DNA of 64,000 nucleotides from Pseudoalteromonas sp. EB27 (GTDB lineage: Bacteria; Pseudomonadota; Gammaproteobacteria; Enterobacterales; Alteromonadaceae). Positions 26,327 through 36,588 of this stretch are shown piece by piece. The notes under the pieces are model-generated. The model was not told the DNA's origin. It saw only the letters and a program-made list of their open reading frames with translations, and did not search any database. Both the position numbers and the translations under genes were made by a program. Position 1 is the stretch's first letter; every line of letters starts with the position of its first letter. Location: assembly GCF_001974875.1 (NCBI RefSeq), contig NZ_MTQD01000010.1, forward strand, positions 124,001 to 188,000. Direction: 5' to 3'.

Positions 26327-27682
26327 TTAAGCGGCTTTTAAACCTTGGTTTATAGCCACTAAATCTTCACTTGTTAATGTACCCGCAGCTTGCTTTAAGC
26401 GAAGGGTAGATAGCACATAACGGTAACGTACATCAGCAAGGTTACGCTTTGCATCGTATAAATTTTGCGTACTTACTAGTACGTCAACAATTGTACGCGT
26501 ACCTACTTCAAAACCGGCTTCAGTTGCTTTAAGCGCACTTTGAGCTGAAACAACGGCTTGCTCTAGCGCTTTATAAGTAGCGATGTCTGAAACAACTTGA
26601 TTATATGATGTAATCACTGTGCGAGTTACTGCGCGGTAATTTGTTTCATAGTCTTGGCTAGCACCTACGTAAAACGCACGGGCCTGATTTGTTGCAGCAA
26701 CCGTTGCGCCACCTGAATATAAAGGTACGCTAAAGTTAAGCCCAACAGAGCTTGAGTCTGAACGTGGCTGATCATCAAAGTTAGCGCCATTTATTTGATT
26801 GTCTGTAAGAGAATCACCATAACTTGCACTTAGAGTTAGTTTTGGATAATGTCCCGCTTTCGCTAATTCAATTTGATCTTTTGCAATATCAACTGTTACT
26901 TTAGACACTTGTAGGTTTATGTTTTTATCTTCAGCTACTTTAACAAAGTCGCTTGAGCGCTTAGTTGGTCTAGTTGTTGAGAAAGTATCTGTATTTAAAA
27001 AATCTAATTTTGCGTGATATTTACCTGTAATCTCACGAAGTTGCTCGCGTGCTGTTTCTACAGCATTACCTGCAATAATTTCTTGAGCTACAGAGTTATC
27101 GAACTGAGCTTGTGCTTCGTGTACGTCTGTAATTGCTGTTAAGCCTACCGCATAACGTTGTTTTGTTTGCTCAAGTTGACGTTCAATTGCACGTTTTTCC
27201 GCTTCAACAAATTCAAGGTTATCGCTTGCGCTTAATACGTTAAAATAACCTTCAGCAACGCGTACAATTAAGTTTTGTTTAGCTGCATCGTATAGGCCGC
27301 TTGCTTGAAGCGCTTGCTTGTCGGCAATATCTAACGTGTTCCAGGCACCTAGATCAAATAATGTTTGGCTTAAGCTTACACCACGAGAGAATTGGTCTGT
27401 GTCACTTTCAACTTTCACTTGGTTAGATAAGTCGCCAACGCTTTGATAAGACGTTGCATCGCTTTTTGTATAACTCATAGTCAAACCAATTTGAGGCAGT
27501 AGTGTGCTCATCGCCAAATCGCTTTGATAAGACTGTGCATCGGCTTGGGCTTTTGCTTTTAAAACAGTAGGATCGTTAGCTGTCGCTATTTCAAAAACTT
27601 GTAGTAAATCTTCAGCTTTCACTGCTGTTGCACCTAGTGCGCATGATAAACTAACTAGCGCCGCAAGAATGTTCTTTTTCAT
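26327..27682 (-). CDS. tolC: TolC family outer-membrane efflux protein
   Basis: This 451-residue outer-membrane channel has a signal peptide (MKKNILAALVSLSCALGATAVKA). It shows the two-fold repeated long helices and beta strands of TolC (repeat regions near EDLLQVFEIATANDPTVLKA and the second half from about 245). It serves as exit duct for RND, MFS and ABC exporters and type I secretion. As in E. coli, it lies divergent from nudF-yqiB-cpdA-yqiA-parE, which supports true TolC over other paralogues. Confidence 0.93.
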   Translation of the reverse strand: MKKNILAALVSLSCALGATAVKAEDLLQVFEIATANDPTVLKAKAQADAQSYQSDLAMSTLLPQIGLTMSYTKSDATSYQSVGDLSNQVKVESDTDQFSRGVSLSQTLFDLGAWNTLDIADKQALQASGLYDAAKQNLIVRVAEGYFNVLSASDNLEFVEAEKRAIERQLEQTKQRYAVGLTAITDVHEAQAQFDNSVAQEIIAGNAVETAREQLREITGKYHAKLDFLNTDTFSTTRPTKRSSDFVKVAEDKNINLQVSKVTVDIAKDQIELAKAGHYPKLTLSASYGDSLTDNQINGANFDDQPRSDSSSVGLNFSVPLYSGGATVAATNQARAFYVGASQDYETNYRAVTRTVITSYNQVVSDIATYKALEQAVVSAQSALKATEAGFEVGTRTIVDVLVSTQNLYDAKRNLADVRYRYVLSTLRLKQAAGTLTSEDLVAINQGLKAA

Positions 27683-27833
27683 GTGGGGTTCGGTCCTTAG
27701 ACAATTTTTGTACTAAAAGCATGTTAACCTGTTTTACTGCATAACAAAAAAAATAATTAGTAAAACAGTATGTTCAAGTGTAACAGAATATATTAACGCA
27801 TTTTAAAGATTTAGATAAGTAGGAGCTAGGTAC

Positions 27834-28460
27834 GTGGTTGATAAAAAACTCGTTCAATTTACACATGAAGATGTAAATTTAAAGCTAATAAAAAGCCTCT
27901 ATAAAGGTTTTTTTCAGGTTGATTTGTACCAGTTTGAACATGCACTATTTGCAGGTGGAAAATCTAAAATAATTAGCCGCGAAATATTAGAGCGTGGTGA
28001 TGCAATTGCAGTACTCCCTTACGACCCAATATCAGATACTGTTCTTTTAATTGAGCAAATACGTATTGGCGCTATTAAAAGCAAGCATTCGCCGTGGCTG
28101 CTAGAATGTATAGCCGGAATGACAGACGGCAGCAAAGATTACGAATCAGTTGTTAAAAAAGAAGCGTATGAAGAAGCTGGACTTGAATTAACTGAACTTG
28201 AATTTATGCTTTCATACTTATCAAGCCCCGGTGGTACAACTGAGCGCTTACATTTATATTTAGCGCGTACTGACTTAAGCCAAGTGAAATCAGGTGTATA
28301 TGGTCTTGAAACTGAAGGAGAGGATATAAAAACTCACATTTTATCAGTTGATGATGCGCTAATGCGCCTCAATAACGGTGAAATGGATAATGCGGCAACG
28401 GTTATTTGTATGCAGTGGCTTGCGCTTAATCGCGAAAAAATGGCAAACAAATGGGCATAA
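27834..28460 (+). CDS. nudF: ADP-ribose pyrophosphatase NudF (Nudix hydrolase)
   Basis: This 208-residue Nudix hydrolase of the ADP-ribose pyrophosphatase type starts at GTG 27834 with AGGAG upstream. The Nudix box is present as GMTDGSKDYESVVKKEAYEE followed by AGLEL. The metal-binding core (EAYEEAG) is intact. The first Glu and the Arg of the usual G-x5-E-x7-RE pattern are both Lys here, which is unusual. It heads the conserved nudF-yqiB-cpdA-yqiA-parE group. Confidence 0.92.
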   Translation: MVDKKLVQFTHEDVNLKLIKSLYKGFFQVDLYQFEHALFAGGKSKIISREILERGDAIAVLPYDPISDTVLLIEQIRIGAIKSKHSPWLLECIAGMTDGSKDYESVVKKEAYEEAGLELTELEFMLSYLSSPGGTTERLHLYLARTDLSQVKSGVYGLETEGEDIKTHILSVDDALMRLNNGEMDNAATVICMQWLALNREKMANKWA

Positions 28461-28486
28461 ACTCTTACTAAAATTATGGCGGTACT

Positions 28487-28945
28487 TTGACAGCACAATT
28501 AGCAACAAAGCGATATATTCAGAGCCTCCCAAAGTATTTAACACTTTGTGAGCATAACTATGTGCGACTATTAAAGTTATTACCGAGCGAGCGCAATTTA
28601 GGAAGCATTCGTGAAGTAAAACTTGGCAACAGTGAATTTGCTACAAAAATTGATGGCAGCGCAAAATACACTATGGATATTTCAATTAAGCAGCTAACAG
28701 GAATGGTTAAAGGAATAACACCGCTGTATTTAACGGTGCGCTTGTATCACGATGCGAAAGTGGCAGAGATTATTCATCACGATTACCATCAACGCATAAA
28801 ACCATCATATGGTTACCCTAACCCTAAAATGCATCAAAAAGATGAAAAGTATCAACTTAATGCTTTTTTATACGACTGGTTAGTAGCCTGTGTAGAGCAT
28901 GGACAAGCGACATTAAATTGGGATGTAAATAATGGCTTGGTTTGA
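28487..28945 (+). CDS. yqiB: DUF1249 family protein YqiB
   Basis: This 152-residue protein matches the YqiB family, with TVRLYHDAKVAEI and YPNPKMHQKDEKYQLNAFLYDWL as the most conserved parts. The start is taken as TTG 28487, because the N-terminal KRYIQSLP aligns with the family start and no ATG fits. The ribosome-binding site is weak. The function is unknown. It overlaps cpdA by 14 nt, so the two are translationally linked. Confidence 0.85.
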   Translation: MTAQLATKRYIQSLPKYLTLCEHNYVRLLKLLPSERNLGSIREVKLGNSEFATKIDGSAKYTMDISIKQLTGMVKGITPLYLTVRLYHDAKVAEIIHHDYHQRIKPSYGYPNPKMHQKDEKYQLNAFLYDWLVACVEHGQATLNWDVNNGLV

Positions 28946-29717
28946 TGGTTCGTACACATTTGATAAATCATCTTTGTGCATTGCGCATATTACTGACAGC
29001 CATTTATTTGCAGACAAAAGCGGTAAATACTTTGATATAAATACCGCAGCTCATTTTGAACAAGCCTTAGCACACATTGCTGATCAGCCAATAGACTGCA
29101 TTATTTTTGGTGGCGATTTAACGCAAGATCATAGCTTTGAATCGTACTTACTATTTAGTGAACTTATAAATGTCAGTGACATAACTTGCCCTGTATTTTG
29201 GGTACCAGGTAATCATGATGAACTCGCGATGCTTAATCGCATAAGTGGTGGGCAAATAAGTCCGGCTAAACATATTATTGCCAATGGGGTTGAGCTACTT
29301 CTAGTTAATTCTAAAGGACCTACGCCTGCAGGATGGGTTACTGGTGCGCACTTAGATGAAATAACGGACGTTTTAGTAGACTCTAATAATAGTAAGGTTA
29401 TATTTTGTCATCATAATCCGCTGCCAATAAATGGCTACCTTGATAAGCACTTATTAGAAAATGGTCCACAGCTTTTAAATATTTTAGTAAACAGTAACAA
29501 CACATCTGCGCTTTTCCATGGTCATGTTCATAATGATTACCAGCAAAGCTTTAGAGGGTTGCCCATATACGCGACCCCAGCCAGCTCAATACAGTTTGTA
29601 AAGCACACTTCACAGTGGGAGCAAAAAAATGCGGGCCCAGCTTACAGAATTATCAATATAAACAGTAAAAAAGATAAAGTAGAAGTAAAAACGGAAGTGG
29701 TATGGCTAAACGCGTAA
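28932..29717 (+). CDS. cpdA: 3',5'-cyclic-AMP phosphodiesterase CpdA
   Basis: This is a 261-residue class III cyclic nucleotide phosphodiesterase. All metallophosphoesterase metal motifs are present: HITDSHLF, GGDLTQD, GNHDE, CHHNPLP and HGHVHND. It lowers cAMP and so tunes CRP-controlled genes. It overlaps yqiB and yqiA (by 16 nt), inside the conserved operon. Confidence 0.95.
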   Translation: MAWFDGSYTFDKSSLCIAHITDSHLFADKSGKYFDINTAAHFEQALAHIADQPIDCIIFGGDLTQDHSFESYLLFSELINVSDITCPVFWVPGNHDELAMLNRISGGQISPAKHIIANGVELLLVNSKGPTPAGWVTGAHLDEITDVLVDSNNSKVIFCHHNPLPINGYLDKHLLENGPQLLNILVNSNNTSALFHGHVHNDYQQSFRGLPIYATPASSIQFVKHTSQWEQKNAGPAYRIININSKKDKVEVKTEVVWLNA

Positions 29718-30262
29718 TTTATATTCATGGCTTTAATAGTTCACAAAAATCATATAAAGCTGTGCGCTTTGGTGAGCTTATGGCAAACTATGACGTTGAT
29801 TATTGTGTACCGAGCTTAAACCACGAGCCCCTACAAGCTATAATTGAGCTTGAGCAATTACTAACGCCAAATACCGTTTTATTAGGTAGCTCGTTAGGTG
29901 GTTTTTTTGCCACGTATTTATCGCAGCGTTATCAAATTCCTGCAGTGGTCATTAATCCCGCGGTCGCACCCTATAATTTATTACAGTCGTTACTTGGGCC
30001 TAATTATAATCCGTATCAAGATTATCATTACGACTTAAATAACAGTCATATTGAGGCACTTAAATTACTCGCTGTAGATAAATTAGCACACCCTGAGTTA
30101 CTGTACTTATTACAGCAAACAGGCGATGAAGTGTTGAACTTTCAACACGCGGTAAAATATTATTCACAATGTAAGCAATTGATAGAATTTGGTGGCGATC
30201 ATAGCTACGTTGAATTTGAACGCACCTTTGCAAGTATTGTAGATTTTCTTAAAATCACGTAA
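29702..30262 (+). CDS. yqiA: YqiA family esterase
   Basis: This is a 186-residue alpha/beta hydrolase. YIHGFNSS is the oxyanion region, LGSSLGGFFATYLS carries the nucleophile Ser in GxSxG, and GGDHSYVEF near the end gives the catalytic His. E. coli YqiA has esterase activity on short acyl esters, but its natural substrate is unknown. It overlaps cpdA and is followed by parE after about 108 bp. Confidence 0.92.
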   Translation: MAKRVIYIHGFNSSQKSYKAVRFGELMANYDVDYCVPSLNHEPLQAIIELEQLLTPNTVLLGSSLGGFFATYLSQRYQIPAVVINPAVAPYNLLQSLLGPNYNPYQDYHYDLNNSHIEALKLLAVDKLAHPELLYLLQQTGDEVLNFQHAVKYYSQCKQLIEFGGDHSYVEFERTFASIVDFLKIT

Positions 30263-30370
30263 AACTAGTTAACCTGAACAAAGGTTAGTTACTATATTAA
30301 CGCTTTAGCGCATATAACAATAAAACTAGTAAAACGTATTAGAGCCTTAGCGGATATAAAGACAAAAACT

Positions 30371-32260
30371 ATGAGTGATCAAAATTATAACGCCGAAGCC
30401 ATTGAAGTACTTAATGGATTAGATCCGGTAAAAAGACGCCCAGGGATGTACACAGATACAACACGTCCCAATCATTTAGGTCAAGAGGTTATCGACAACA
30501 GTGTCGATGAAGCTATGGCTGGCCATGCTACCCGTATCGACGTAATACTCCACGAAGACAATTCGCTTGAAGTAAGCGATGATGGGCGCGGTATGCCTAT
30601 TGATATTCACCCAGAAGAAGGTATCCCTGGGGTTGAATTGATCTTCACTAAGCTACACGCCGGTGGTAAGTTTTCCAACAAAAACTATCAGTTTTCGGGC
30701 GGTTTACACGGCGTAGGTATTTCGGTAGTAAATGCGTTATCTACGCGTGTAGAAGTAACAGTAAGACGCGATGCTCAACAATACAGAATGGCATTTGAAA
30801 GCGGCGATAAAGTAGAAGACTTAAATGTAATTGGTACAGTGGGTAAACGTAACACCGGCACTACGGTTCGTTTTTGGGCGGATGTCAGCTACTTTGATTC
30901 ACCAAACTACTCAATTACCAAACTTAATCATTTATTAAAAGCCAAAGCAGTTTTGTGTCCAGGACTGCGAATTAAGTTTGTTAATAAGCAAACAAAAGAA
31001 ACCCAAGAATGGTTTTACGAAACAGGCTTAAAAGATTATTTAGTTGAAGCAATTAAAGGTTTTGAAACATTACCGCAAGACCCATTTGTAGGCGAGTTTA
31101 AAAGTTCAATTGAAGGCGCTGACTGGGCTGTTGTATGGCTACCAGAAGGTGGTGAATCAATAGCTGAAAGCTACGTAAACCTTATTCCTACCGCGCAAGG
31201 CGGTACGCATGTAAATGGTTTACGCCAAGGCTTGCTTGAAGCAATGCGTGAATTTTGTGAGTTTAGAAACTTACTCCCTCGTGGTGTGAAATTAACTCCT
31301 GATGACATTTGGGATCGTTGTAGTTACGTGTTGTCGGTTAAAATGCAAGACCCTCAATTTGCCGGTCAAACAAAAGAAAAACTATCATCACGCTCATGTT
31401 CTGCGTTTGTATCGGGGGTTGTAAAAGACTCGTTTAGTTTATGGTTAAATGAACATACAGATACCGCAGAATTATTAGCTGAGTTATGTATTTCAAATGC
31501 GCAAACTCGCTTGCGTGCAGCTAAAAAAGTAGTGCGTAAACGTGTTACTGCCGGTCCTGCCTTACCGGGTAAACTAACAGATTGTAGCGCGGCCGATAAC
31601 GACCGTACCGAATTATTTTTAGTGGAAGGTGATTCTGCTGGTGGCTCTGCTAAACAAGCGCGAGACCGTGAATTTCAGGCAATTATGCCGCTACGTGGTA
31701 AAATTTTAAATACGTGGGAAGTTGAGTCAGGCCAAATACTCGCATCACAAGAAGTGCACGATATTTCAGTGGCATTGGGTATTGATCCCGAGTCAACGGA
31801 TATGTCGGGACTGCGCTACAATAAAATTTGTATATTGGCCGATGCTGACTCGGATGGGCTACACATCGCGACGTTATTATGTGCACTGTTTGTTCGTCAT
31901 TTTCCAGAGTTAGTAAAAACAGGGCATGTGTATGTAGCAATGCCGCCATTATTTAGAATAGATATTGGTAAAGAAGTTTATTACGCACTTGATGAAGAAG
32001 AAAAAACCGCTATTTTGGCACGTATAGAAGCCGAGAAAAAACGCGGTAAAGTAAACGTACAACGATTCAAAGGTCTGGGTGAAATGAACCCGTTACAACT
32101 TCGTGAAACTACGATGGATCCAAATACCCGACGTTTAGTGCAGCTTACGCTTGATGAAGAAGTAGAAACCATGGAAATGATGGATATGCTGCTTGCTAAG
32201 AAACGATCGCCTGATCGTCGTCAATGGTTAGAAGATCATGGTAACAAGGCACTCGTTTAA
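30371..32260 (+). CDS. parE: DNA topoisomerase IV subunit B
   Basis: This is a 629-residue ATPase subunit of topoisomerase IV, which decatenates daughter chromosomes. The GHKL ATPase has EVIDNSVDEAMAGHA, DDGRGMP and GGLHGVGISVVNALS. The TOPRIM region has LVEGDSAGGSA and DADSDGLHIATLL. The length fits ParE and not the longer GyrB. parC lies two genes on. Confidence 0.97.
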   Translation: MSDQNYNAEAIEVLNGLDPVKRRPGMYTDTTRPNHLGQEVIDNSVDEAMAGHATRIDVILHEDNSLEVSDDGRGMPIDIHPEEGIPGVELIFTKLHAGGKFSNKNYQFSGGLHGVGISVVNALSTRVEVTVRRDAQQYRMAFESGDKVEDLNVIGTVGKRNTGTTVRFWADVSYFDSPNYSITKLNHLLKAKAVLCPGLRIKFVNKQTKETQEWFYETGLKDYLVEAIKGFETLPQDPFVGEFKSSIEGADWAVVWLPEGGESIAESYVNLIPTAQGGTHVNGLRQGLLEAMREFCEFRNLLPRGVKLTPDDIWDRCSYVLSVKMQDPQFAGQTKEKLSSRSCSAFVSGVVKDSFSLWLNEHTDTAELLAELCISNAQTRLRAAKKVVRKRVTAGPALPGKLTDCSAADNDRTELFLVEGDSAGGSAKQARDREFQAIMPLRGKILNTWEVESGQILASQEVHDISVALGIDPESTDMSGLRYNKICILADADSDGLHIATLLCALFVRHFPELVKTGHVYVAMPPLFRIDIGKEVYYALDEEEKTAILARIEAEKKRGKVNVQRFKGLGEMNPLQLRETTMDPNTRRLVQLTLDEEVETMEMMDMLLAKKRSPDRRQWLEDHGNKALV

Positions 32261-32289
32261 TTACCTGTGCTTAACACTAGGAGAGGCGA

Positions 32290-33384
32290 ATGAAAAAACT
32301 ACTAGGAAGTTTGCTGTTACTTGGGCTGACTACCGCTCCTGTAATGGCTAAAAATATACTCGATAAGCTCACAGTAGCACCGGGATTTGAAATAAGCTTA
32401 TTTGCGAGCGATGTAGAAAATGCACGTCAAATAGCCGTTTCAAAAAAAGGGATTGTGTATGTAGGTTCTCGTAAAGCGGGCAACGTATATGCACTTATTG
32501 ATCATAATAGCGATGGTGTAGCAGATAAAAAAATTGTTGTGGCTAAAGGCCTTAATATGCCCTCTGGCATAGCAATTAAAGATGGCGATTTATATGTAGG
32601 CGAAGTACATCGTATTATTCGCTTTAAAAACATTGATACCCAATTAAAAGACCCAAAGTTTGATGTGGTCTATAACAAGCTACCGAGCGAGCGTCATCAT
32701 GGTTGGAAATTTCTGCGTTTTGCACCAACGGGTGAGCTAATCATTCCGGTGGGTGTACCGTGTAATATTTGTGCTGAAGATGAACGTTTTGGCCGTATTT
32801 TTGCGCTTAATGTAGAAACAAAACAAATAAAAACAATAGCCAAGGGCGTGAGAAATACAGTGGGTTTTGATTTTCATCCAGCTACTCAAGCTCTATGGTT
32901 TAGTGATAACGGTCGCGACATGATGGGCGATGATATTCCGCCTGATGAGTTAAATCGTGCAACGCAAGAAGGGGAGCATTTTGGTTTTCCGTATGTTCAT
33001 GCGGGTGCAATTATTGACCCTGAGTTTGGTGAAGGTAAAAACATTGCCGATTATACGTCACCAGCACTTGCACTTCCTGCGCATGTAGCGCCATTAGGTA
33101 TTCATTTTTATAACGGTAAGCAATTTCCAGCAAGCTATAAGCAGCAATTATTTGTTGCTGAACATGGCTCATGGAACCGTTCTAAAAAGTCAGGTTATAA
33201 AGTAGGGCTAGCAACAATTGAAGTAGGTCGCGTAACTAAATATACGCCATTTATTACTGGCTTTATGAAAGACGAAACAACATTTGGACGCCCTGTTGCA
33301 TTTGCAGAATTAGGTGACGGCAGTCTGTTAGTAAGCGATGATTACGCCAACGTAATCTACCGTGTAAGCTATAAGAAAAACTAG
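32290..33384 (+). CDS. PQQ-dependent sugar dehydrogenase-like periplasmic protein
   Basis: This 364-residue protein has a signal peptide (MKKLLGSLLLLGLTTAPVMA) and a six-bladed beta-propeller of the glucose/sorbosone dehydrogenase family (family tail VSDDYANVIYRVSY). A calcium-type loop DHNSDGVADKK lies near residue 76-86. It should oxidise an aldose or related substrate in the periplasm with PQQ, but substrate and cofactor use are inferred from the family. It sits between parE (29 bp) and parC (10 bp), so it is probably cotranscribed with both topoisomerase genes. Confidence 0.85.
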   Translation: MKKLLGSLLLLGLTTAPVMAKNILDKLTVAPGFEISLFASDVENARQIAVSKKGIVYVGSRKAGNVYALIDHNSDGVADKKIVVAKGLNMPSGIAIKDGDLYVGEVHRIIRFKNIDTQLKDPKFDVVYNKLPSERHHGWKFLRFAPTGELIIPVGVPCNICAEDERFGRIFALNVETKQIKTIAKGVRNTVGFDFHPATQALWFSDNGRDMMGDDIPPDELNRATQEGEHFGFPYVHAGAIIDPEFGEGKNIADYTSPALALPAHVAPLGIHFYNGKQFPASYKQQLFVAEHGSWNRSKKSGYKVGLATIEVGRVTKYTPFITGFMKDETTFGRPVAFAELGDGSLLVSDDYANVIYRVSYKKN

Positions 33385-33394
33385 GTAAGCTTTA

Positions 33395-35689
33395 ATGAGT
33401 GATACAGATACCTTGCTAATGCAAGGAATTGAGCAACAAACAATGGGGCGCTTTACCGAAGACGCCTATTTAAATTATTCCATGTACGTAATTATGGACC
33501 GTGCTTTGCCGCATGTAGGTGATGGTTTAAAACCAGTACAGCGTCGTATTATTTATGCGATGAGCGAACTGGGTTTGTCGGCTAACGCTAAGTACAAAAA
33601 ATCAGCCCGTACGGTGGGTGACGTACTCGGTAAGTACCATCCACACGGCGACAGTGCATGTTACGAAGCGATGGTATTAATGGCGCAGCCGTTTTCTTAC
33701 CGCTACCCTTTGGTAGATGGACAAGGAAACTGGGGTGCGGCAGATGACCCTAAATCGTTTGCAGCAATGCGTTATACCGAAGCGCGTTTATCTAAGTTTT
33801 CAGAAGTACTGCTTAAAGAGCTTGGTCAAGGCACCGTCGACTGGACACCAAACTTTGATGGCACAATGGATGAACCTGTTGTACTGCCTTCTCGTTTACC
33901 GCATATTTTACTCAACGGTATAACGGGTATTGCCGTAGGTATGGCAACTGATATTCCGCCACATAACGTACGTGAAGTGGCTAGCGCATGTTGTTTATTA
34001 CTTGATAAACCAAAAACAGAGCTTGAAGAATTACTTGAGCTTGTACATGCACCAGATTACCCAACAGATGCTGAAATAATTACCCCAAAAGCCGATATTC
34101 ATAAAATATATAAAACCGGTCGTGGGTCTATCAAAATGCGTGCGGTTTACACCGAAGAGCATGGCGATATTGTCATTACAGCACTGCCGCATCAATGTTC
34201 TGGTGGTAAAGTGCTTGAGCAAATTGCAGCGCAAATGAACGCTAAAAAATTACCAATGATTGCCGATTTACGTGACGAGTCAGATCACGAAAATCCGACA
34301 CGCATTGTAATTATCCCGCGCTCAAACCGCATTAAAGCTGAGCCATTAATGGCTCATTTATTTGCAACTACCGACCTTGAAAAAAACTACCGCGTAAACT
34401 TAAACATGTTAGGCCTAGATGGCCGCCCGCAAGTTAAAGACTTACGCTGTATTTTAAGTGAGTGGCTAACATTTAGACGCGAAACAGTGCGTCGTCGTTT
34501 GCAGTATCGTTTAGATAAAGTATTAGCGCGCCTACATATTTTAGAGGGTTTATTAGCCGCCTTTTTAAATATTGATGAAGTAATTGAAATCATCCGCAGC
34601 GAAGATAAACCAAAGCCTGTATTAATGGAGCGCTTTGATTTAACCGATACGCAAGCAGAAGCAATTTTAGAATTAAAACTTCGTCATTTAGCAAAACTTG
34701 AAGAGTTTAAAATTCGTGGTGAGCAAGATGAACTAGCCAAAGAGCGTGATAAATTAGCGCAAATTTTGGGTTCTGAGCGTCGTATGTCGACACTGCTTAA
34801 AAAAGAAATTCAAGAAGCCGCTGAAATGTACGGTGACGATCGCCGCTCACCAGTGATTGAGCGCTCAGAAGCAAAAGCACTTAACGAAAAAGATTTAATT
34901 CCATCAGAGTCAGTTACTGTTGTGCTATCAGACAAAGGCTGGGCACGCGTTGGTAAAGGTCATGACTTAGATGTACAAGGCTTAAATTATCGCTCAGGTG
35001 ATGGCTTTAGAGCCTCGGCTCGTGGTAAGAGTAATCAACCTGCTGTATTTTTAGATTCAGCAGGGCGGGCGTTTGCAACCGATGCACACAGTCTACCTTC
35101 GGCGCGTAGCCAAGGCGAGCCAATGACAGGTCGCTTTAACTTAACACCAGGTGCTAATTTTGAGCACGTGGTAATGAGTGAAGACGAGCAAGTATTGCTT
35201 ATGGCGTCAGATGCAGGTTACGGCTTTATTAGCGACTTTAAAGACTTAGTTAGTAAAAATAAAAATGGTAAAGCGTTGGTAAGTGTCCCTAAGGGTGGAA
35301 TATTACTTTCGCCTATTAGAGTGAACGATGTTGCTAGCGACTACTGTATGGCTATTTCTAACGAAGGTCGAATGCTTTTATTCCCGCTGCGAGACTTACC
35401 AAAATTAGGTAAGGGTAAAGGTAATAAAATCATTTCTATACCGGGTGCTAAAGTACAAGCCCGTGAAGAGTTTGTAAAAGTGCTTGCTGTAGTGCCACTA
35501 GGAAGCAGTGTTACGCTTCATGCTGGTAAACGTAAACTAACACTTAAACCAAGTGATTTAGAGCATTATCATGGTGAACGAGGGCGTAGGGGTAATAAAC
35601 TACCGCGTGGCTTACAACGTGTTGACGAAGCCGTTGTTGAGCTAACACCTCAAGATGATGAATCAAAAGAAGTCATTAGCGAAGAGTAG
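33395..35689 (+). CDS. parC: DNA topoisomerase IV subunit A
   Basis: This is the 764-residue cleavage-ligation subunit of topoisomerase IV. The quinolone-resistance region reads [19 protein letters not shown], with the wild-type Ser and Glu. The active-site Tyr is in MRYTEARLS. The C-terminal DNA-wrapping blades are shorter than in GyrA, as is normal for ParC. A terminator follows. Confidence 0.97.
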   Translation: MSDTDTLLMQGIEQQTMGRFTEDAYLNYSMYVIMDRALPHVGDGLKPVQRRIIYAMSELGLSANAKYKKSARTVGDVLGKYHPHGDSACYEAMVLMAQPFSYRYPLVDGQGNWGAADDPKSFAAMRYTEARLSKFSEVLLKELGQGTVDWTPNFDGTMDEPVVLPSRLPHILLNGITGIAVGMATDIPPHNVREVASACCLLLDKPKTELEELLELVHAPDYPTDAEIITPKADIHKIYKTGRGSIKMRAVYTEEHGDIVITALPHQCSGGKVLEQIAAQMNAKKLPMIADLRDESDHENPTRIVIIPRSNRIKAEPLMAHLFATTDLEKNYRVNLNMLGLDGRPQVKDLRCILSEWLTFRRETVRRRLQYRLDKVLARLHILEGLLAAFLNIDEVIEIIRSEDKPKPVLMERFDLTDTQAEAILELKLRHLAKLEEFKIRGEQDELAKERDKLAQILGSERRMSTLLKKEIQEAAEMYGDDRRSPVIERSEAKALNEKDLIPSESVTVVLSDKGWARVGKGHDLDVQGLNYRSGDGFRASARGKSNQPAVFLDSAGRAFATDAHSLPSARSQGEPMTGRFNLTPGANFEHVVMSEDEQVLLMASDAGYGFISDFKDLVSKNKNGKALVSVPKGGILLSPIRVNDVASDYCMAISNEGRMLLFPLRDLPKLGKGKGNKIISIPGAKVQAREEFVKVLAVVPLGSSVTLHAGKRKLTLKPSDLEHYHGERGRRGNKLPRGLQRVDEAVVELTPQDDESKEVISEE

Positions 35690-35712
35690 CGAATGACTTC
35701 TTTTGTACAAAT

Positions 35713-35742
35713 AAAAACGGTCTGCATTTGCAGGCCGTTTTT
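35713..35742 (+). terminator. Terminator of the parE-parC unit
   Basis: AAAAACGGTCTGC-ATTT-GCAGGCCGTTTTT forms a strong hairpin with a T run, 24 bp after the parC stop. Confidence 0.88.
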
Positions 35743-35874
35743 GTTTTAAAACCATTTTAAAGCAATATTAAAACAAGCAGCTTAAATATTTCAGCGTACA
35801 CTTGTGCGCTATTGACTCGTTTGTGTCACAAAATAACGCTATAATAATCATAATTGATTTTTGGAGAAGCCCAT

Positions 35875-36588
35875 TTGCTAGCTGTCATACGCGTTTTTAT
35901 TATGCTGCTGTTTATATTATTCAGTTGTATTTTTGGTTTATTACTTTCGATTGTAAGACCATTTCATCCTAATAATGTACATATAATAGCGGGTTGGTTT
36001 GGCTCAATGGCTAAAATGATTGGCGTTAAGTTAGTTTTAACACGTCATAAAGATGCCGTTGATCCAGGTCCTGCGGTTTATGTTGCTAATCATCAAAATA
36101 GCTACGACTTATTTACAGTGCCAGCAATGGTGCCAAAAAATTGCGTAAGTTTAGGTAAAAAAAGCTTAAAGTGGATTCCGTTTTTTGGTCAGCTTTACTG
36201 GTTGTCGGGCAATATATTAATAGACAGATCTAATCGCTCCAAAGCGGCGGGAACTATTTCAAAAGCAGCCGAAAAAATTAAGAAGAATGGCTTATCTGTA
36301 TGGATGTTTCCTGAAGGTACACGAAGTTACGGAAGAGGTTTATTGCCGTTTAAAACTGGCGCGTTTCACACCGCAATGAGCGCAGATGTACCCATGATTC
36401 CAGTATGTATGAATACAACACATAAAACCATTAAGCTAAATCGTTGGGATAATGGTACAATTCACATCGAAATGTTAGCGCCTATATCGCTTGATAAAAA
36501 CACTAGCGCGCGTGAGCATGCTAAAAGCGTGCATAGCATTATGGCTGCTAAAATAACTGAATTAGATGCTCAAGTGAGAGATAAATAA
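35875..36588 (+). CDS. plsC: 1-acyl-sn-glycerol-3-phosphate acyltransferase
   Basis: This 237-residue inner-membrane acyltransferase makes phosphatidic acid from lysophosphatidic acid. An N-terminal hydrophobic helix is followed by H-x4-D in ANHQNSYD, GKKSLKWIPFFGQLYW, and FPEGTRS, all diagnostic for PlsC. I chose TTG 35875 because GGAG lies 8 nt upstream and the protein then aligns from its first residue with known PlsC. The frame extends further up to TTG 35854. It is next to rraB. Confidence 0.93.
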   Translation: MLAVIRVFIMLLFILFSCIFGLLLSIVRPFHPNNVHIIAGWFGSMAKMIGVKLVLTRHKDAVDPGPAVYVANHQNSYDLFTVPAMVPKNCVSLGKKSLKWIPFFGQLYWLSGNILIDRSNRSKAAGTISKAAEKIKKNGLSVWMFPEGTRSYGRGLLPFKTGAFHTAMSADVPMIPVCMNTTHKTIKLNRWDNGTIHIEMLAPISLDKNTSAREHAKSVHSIMAAKITELDAQVRDK

